A stretch of 64,000 nt of DNA. Origin: Homalodisca vitripennis (lineage: Eukaryota; Arthropoda; Insecta; Hemiptera; Cicadellidae). The position numbers and the translations under genes were made by a program. Shown piece after piece: positions 61,797 to 64,000 of the stretch. The notes under the pieces were generated by a model. That model did no database searches and was not told the origin of the DNA. It worked only from the letters and a program-made list of their open reading frames with translations. The stretch covers positions 1-64,000 of the forward strand of contig NW_025776253.1 of the NCBI RefSeq assembly GCF_021130785.1, written 5' to 3'. Every line of letters starts with the position of its first letter. Position 1 is the first letter of the stretch.

Positions 61797-62240
61797 AATC
61801 AATTTACACAAATCTCAAATTCACTGAATGTAATGATCGAAATAAAACACTAAATAATTTCTATCGCATGTTAAATTCTTATGCAGCAATCCTTTTTAAT
61901 TATTACAGATATTAGGTCCTTTCTTTGCAACTTCTTAACAATAAAACCATAACCATTATCGTAAAACGTGGAATCCTATTATGTTGATGAAGAATAACGT
62001 GTGAAAGGTAACCATGCACATAATGCAAAACATTCACTACCATTTATATATTTAATCATATTTATTTCAATTTATAACTTATATTAGGAAAACAGAGTAA
62101 AATCGTTTTGTACATTTCTAATTAGTTCAAGCAGCAACTGAAAAGAAAATGTTAAGACGGACAACAAATTCCTTTTTGTGATACACTCGTACTATAATAT
62201 GGATATTTGTTATTAACATAAATTATTGTAAATATTAAAT
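61797..62240 (+). repeat. Direct repeat block, right copy
   Basis: Same orientation as 60064-60500. Differences include an insertion around TATTAGGTCCTTTCTTTGC near 61910-61930. Confidence 0.85.
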
Positions 62241-62739
62241 TTTCAATACAACCAAAGGCGACTGTCAGTGACAGACGTTAACGAGGGGTTTCCCTTAAAG
62301 GGACCAATCTGATTTTAATTGTCAAATCTGTTTCGTCAGCTCCTGAGAAATCGCTTGTTACATCTTACTCTTATTATAAAAGTAGTTTTTATTATTGTAC
62401 TAATCTAATACTAATTCGACAGGGATTTTATGCTTCAAAGAAAGGGGATCTATTATTAATATTTAATTTATAAGTTCACAAAAAACTTAAATTCACCTAA
62501 TAATATTTTAGTATTATTATAATAATAATGTGACAGTGTCGGATTTCTCACACTGGACTAAGCAGAACTTTAAATAGAGCTAAACTCATAATTTTTATTG
62601 AATAACTATCCCACCATAACTATGTTATGTATAGAAATTCAACTGATCCGCCAATTTTGGGAGTGTTTTTAAAACACCACATTAAAGTACATTATGCACC
62701 TGATAAGGCATTGAAAACAGCTGATTATCTAGATTACAC
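62241..62739. other. Intergenic
   Basis: Nothing recognisable. Confidence 0.4.
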
Positions 62740-62910
62740 TTGATAGCTGCTGGGTAAACCAGACAGCGGTCATTGTATTTTGATATCGCTGATACCCTAA
62801 CTATGAAAATAGTTTGCGTATAACAACATCGTCGCTGAACTTTTTTGGATCTCTTCAGATAGCCGTCAATTACAGATTCCAGGAGTCAAGCCTGTAACAG
62901 TGTAAAATTT
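62740..62910 (+). repeat. Unknown dispersed repeat, copy 3 (opposite orientation)
   Basis: The plus strand has GATCTCTTCAGATAGCCGTC and GATTCCAGGAGTCAAGC, the reverse complement of blocks in copies 1 and 2. The plus-strand frame ends RFQESSL, as does the minus strand of copy 1. More diverged than the others. Confidence 0.5.
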
Positions 62911-64000
62911 TTAATGCTGCATTAATCAGAAGGTGATAAGTAACAAAATTCAACATTCCCATACTTTAAGTTTCAGCTATTTAAACCCCACTGGTGACTA
63001 CAAAGCTACTCCAAATAATAATATTAACTGCTTCTATTTTTAATTACTATCTGGAAACATAGAACATTTGTGTTTAAGTTAAGCGTTTTGAAATAAATAA
63101 ATTTCCAAAGTTCCTGCCATTTACAAATCCTAATGCTTACCTAACTGTAATGACAAGTACCAATACTCCCTTTTTGAATGAAAAAATATTTTTTATCCCT
63201 AATTGTGGAAATAATGTGATAGATAAAACGCAATGCAGGCAATGAAGCAAAATGCTAGATGGTTAAGCTGTCTTTATATAATTTTTATATTTGATTTTCA
63301 TGATAAACTGAGATAATACATGAGAGTACATGGAATAAATGGCCTATGTCACATTAAGTAAACTTTTTAGGAGAGCCAATTGTTTTTTTACCAATGCTTT
63401 TGCACGTCTATTTAAATTTATTTCAACATCATAATAATTTTATTATTGTAAAAGTGCTAATGTTTGAAATATATTTTTGCTTTCACGAATAAACTATTTA
63501 ACCGATTAAAGTAAAATTTACATACATATTCTTACGTTACCAGGTGTGAATTTTGATCTATATTTATTTTTAAAATAATACAGAGTTAAACTCATTATAG
63601 TAAAGGAATTCATTTTTGTCTCTAAAGTTGTAAAATATTAATTGAAAGAACCTATCAAATGTAACCAAATGTTCCGTTTAAAATATTGAATGACGACAGC
63701 ATAATCATATGGTTTTAACTACTAGTTTTCAATTTGTTTAATATTATAGTGTGTTAAGTCTCTGTGGAGTTACCATTACTTTCACGCCGTTTCTAGATTT
63801 TACCGCAGCGACTACGCAAGTGGTCATGTACCTTAGAAAAACTTCCTAAAACGTAAGATAGTAAGAATTAGACTCCGAAAACCCCTTGAAGCAGTCGGCA
63901 AGAACTATGCTAGATTAAAGTTCACTCAAATTGCTTTTGAACGAACGTACCAATTCTTGCTCTAAATATTTTAAAACTTTACGATTATTTTGCAGTTTTG
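62911..64000. other. AT-rich DNA without recognisable genes
   Basis: No supported frame or repeat to the end of the window. Confidence 0.5.

Overview
This window is eukaryotic, AT-rich, and made almost entirely of transposable elements and satellite-like repeats. I recognise no host gene, rRNA gene or intact tRNA gene. Insect DNA fits best: the window holds several lineages of CR1/jockey-type non-LTR retrotransposons, a mariner-type transposase remnant with the N-terminal style seen in many insect (especially hemipteran) genomes, and a hAT-type transposase pseudogene. Hemiptera is only an inference from the character of the elements.

Layout. About 0.3-5.4 kb (minus strand) is a nearly full-length but decayed non-LTR element (copy A1). 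Its first ORF joins a FLYWCH-like zinc finger, a coiled-coil stretch and an SGNH esterase; the second ORF is endonuclease plus reverse transcriptase (RT), and the 3' end is an (ATT)n tail. From 5.8 to 18 kb lies gene-poor AT-rich DNA with a 48-bp duplication, an unknown dispersed repeat, a tRNA-like relic, two old RT fragments, an 83/84-bp triplicate and a 5'-truncated element (B2). A 12-copy, 120-bp tandem array occupies 18.35-19.8 kb. A fragment at 22.1-23.3 kb keeps a PHD-like ORF1 and part of an endonuclease. Between 28 and 32 kb are CT and TA microsatellites and two further RT relics.

The most structured region is 34.3-43.9 kb. A second family-A copy (A2, plus strand) sits between older RT relics. 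A2 is itself split by a 6.4-kb foldback-type DNA element (36,939-43,350) with ~850-bp terminal inverted repeats built from ~146-bp subrepeats, and with an 11-12 bp direct duplication of A2 sequence at its edges. Removing the element and one duplicate restores the A2 reading frame exactly. The foldback element carries a mariner transposase relic, a 0.7-kb element with CAGTRGCGTAGC termini, and a 2.3-kb minisatellite of 65-bp units with a 13-unit (845-bp) higher-order period.

The right third holds a hAT transposase pseudogene (45.9-47.5 kb), a rather intact non-LTR element with one frameshift (B1, minus strand, 47.9-51.3 kb), a jockey-like element interrupted at two T-runs (C, plus strand, about 53.7-56.4 kb), two endonuclease relics (57-58.6 kb), and a 2.2-kb complex of inverted and direct repeats (60.1-62.2 kb). 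The remainder is AT-rich DNA in which I see nothing recognisable.

Nothing here forms a cellular pathway. The window is a record of successive insertions: old RT relics, then A2, then the foldback element inside A2.
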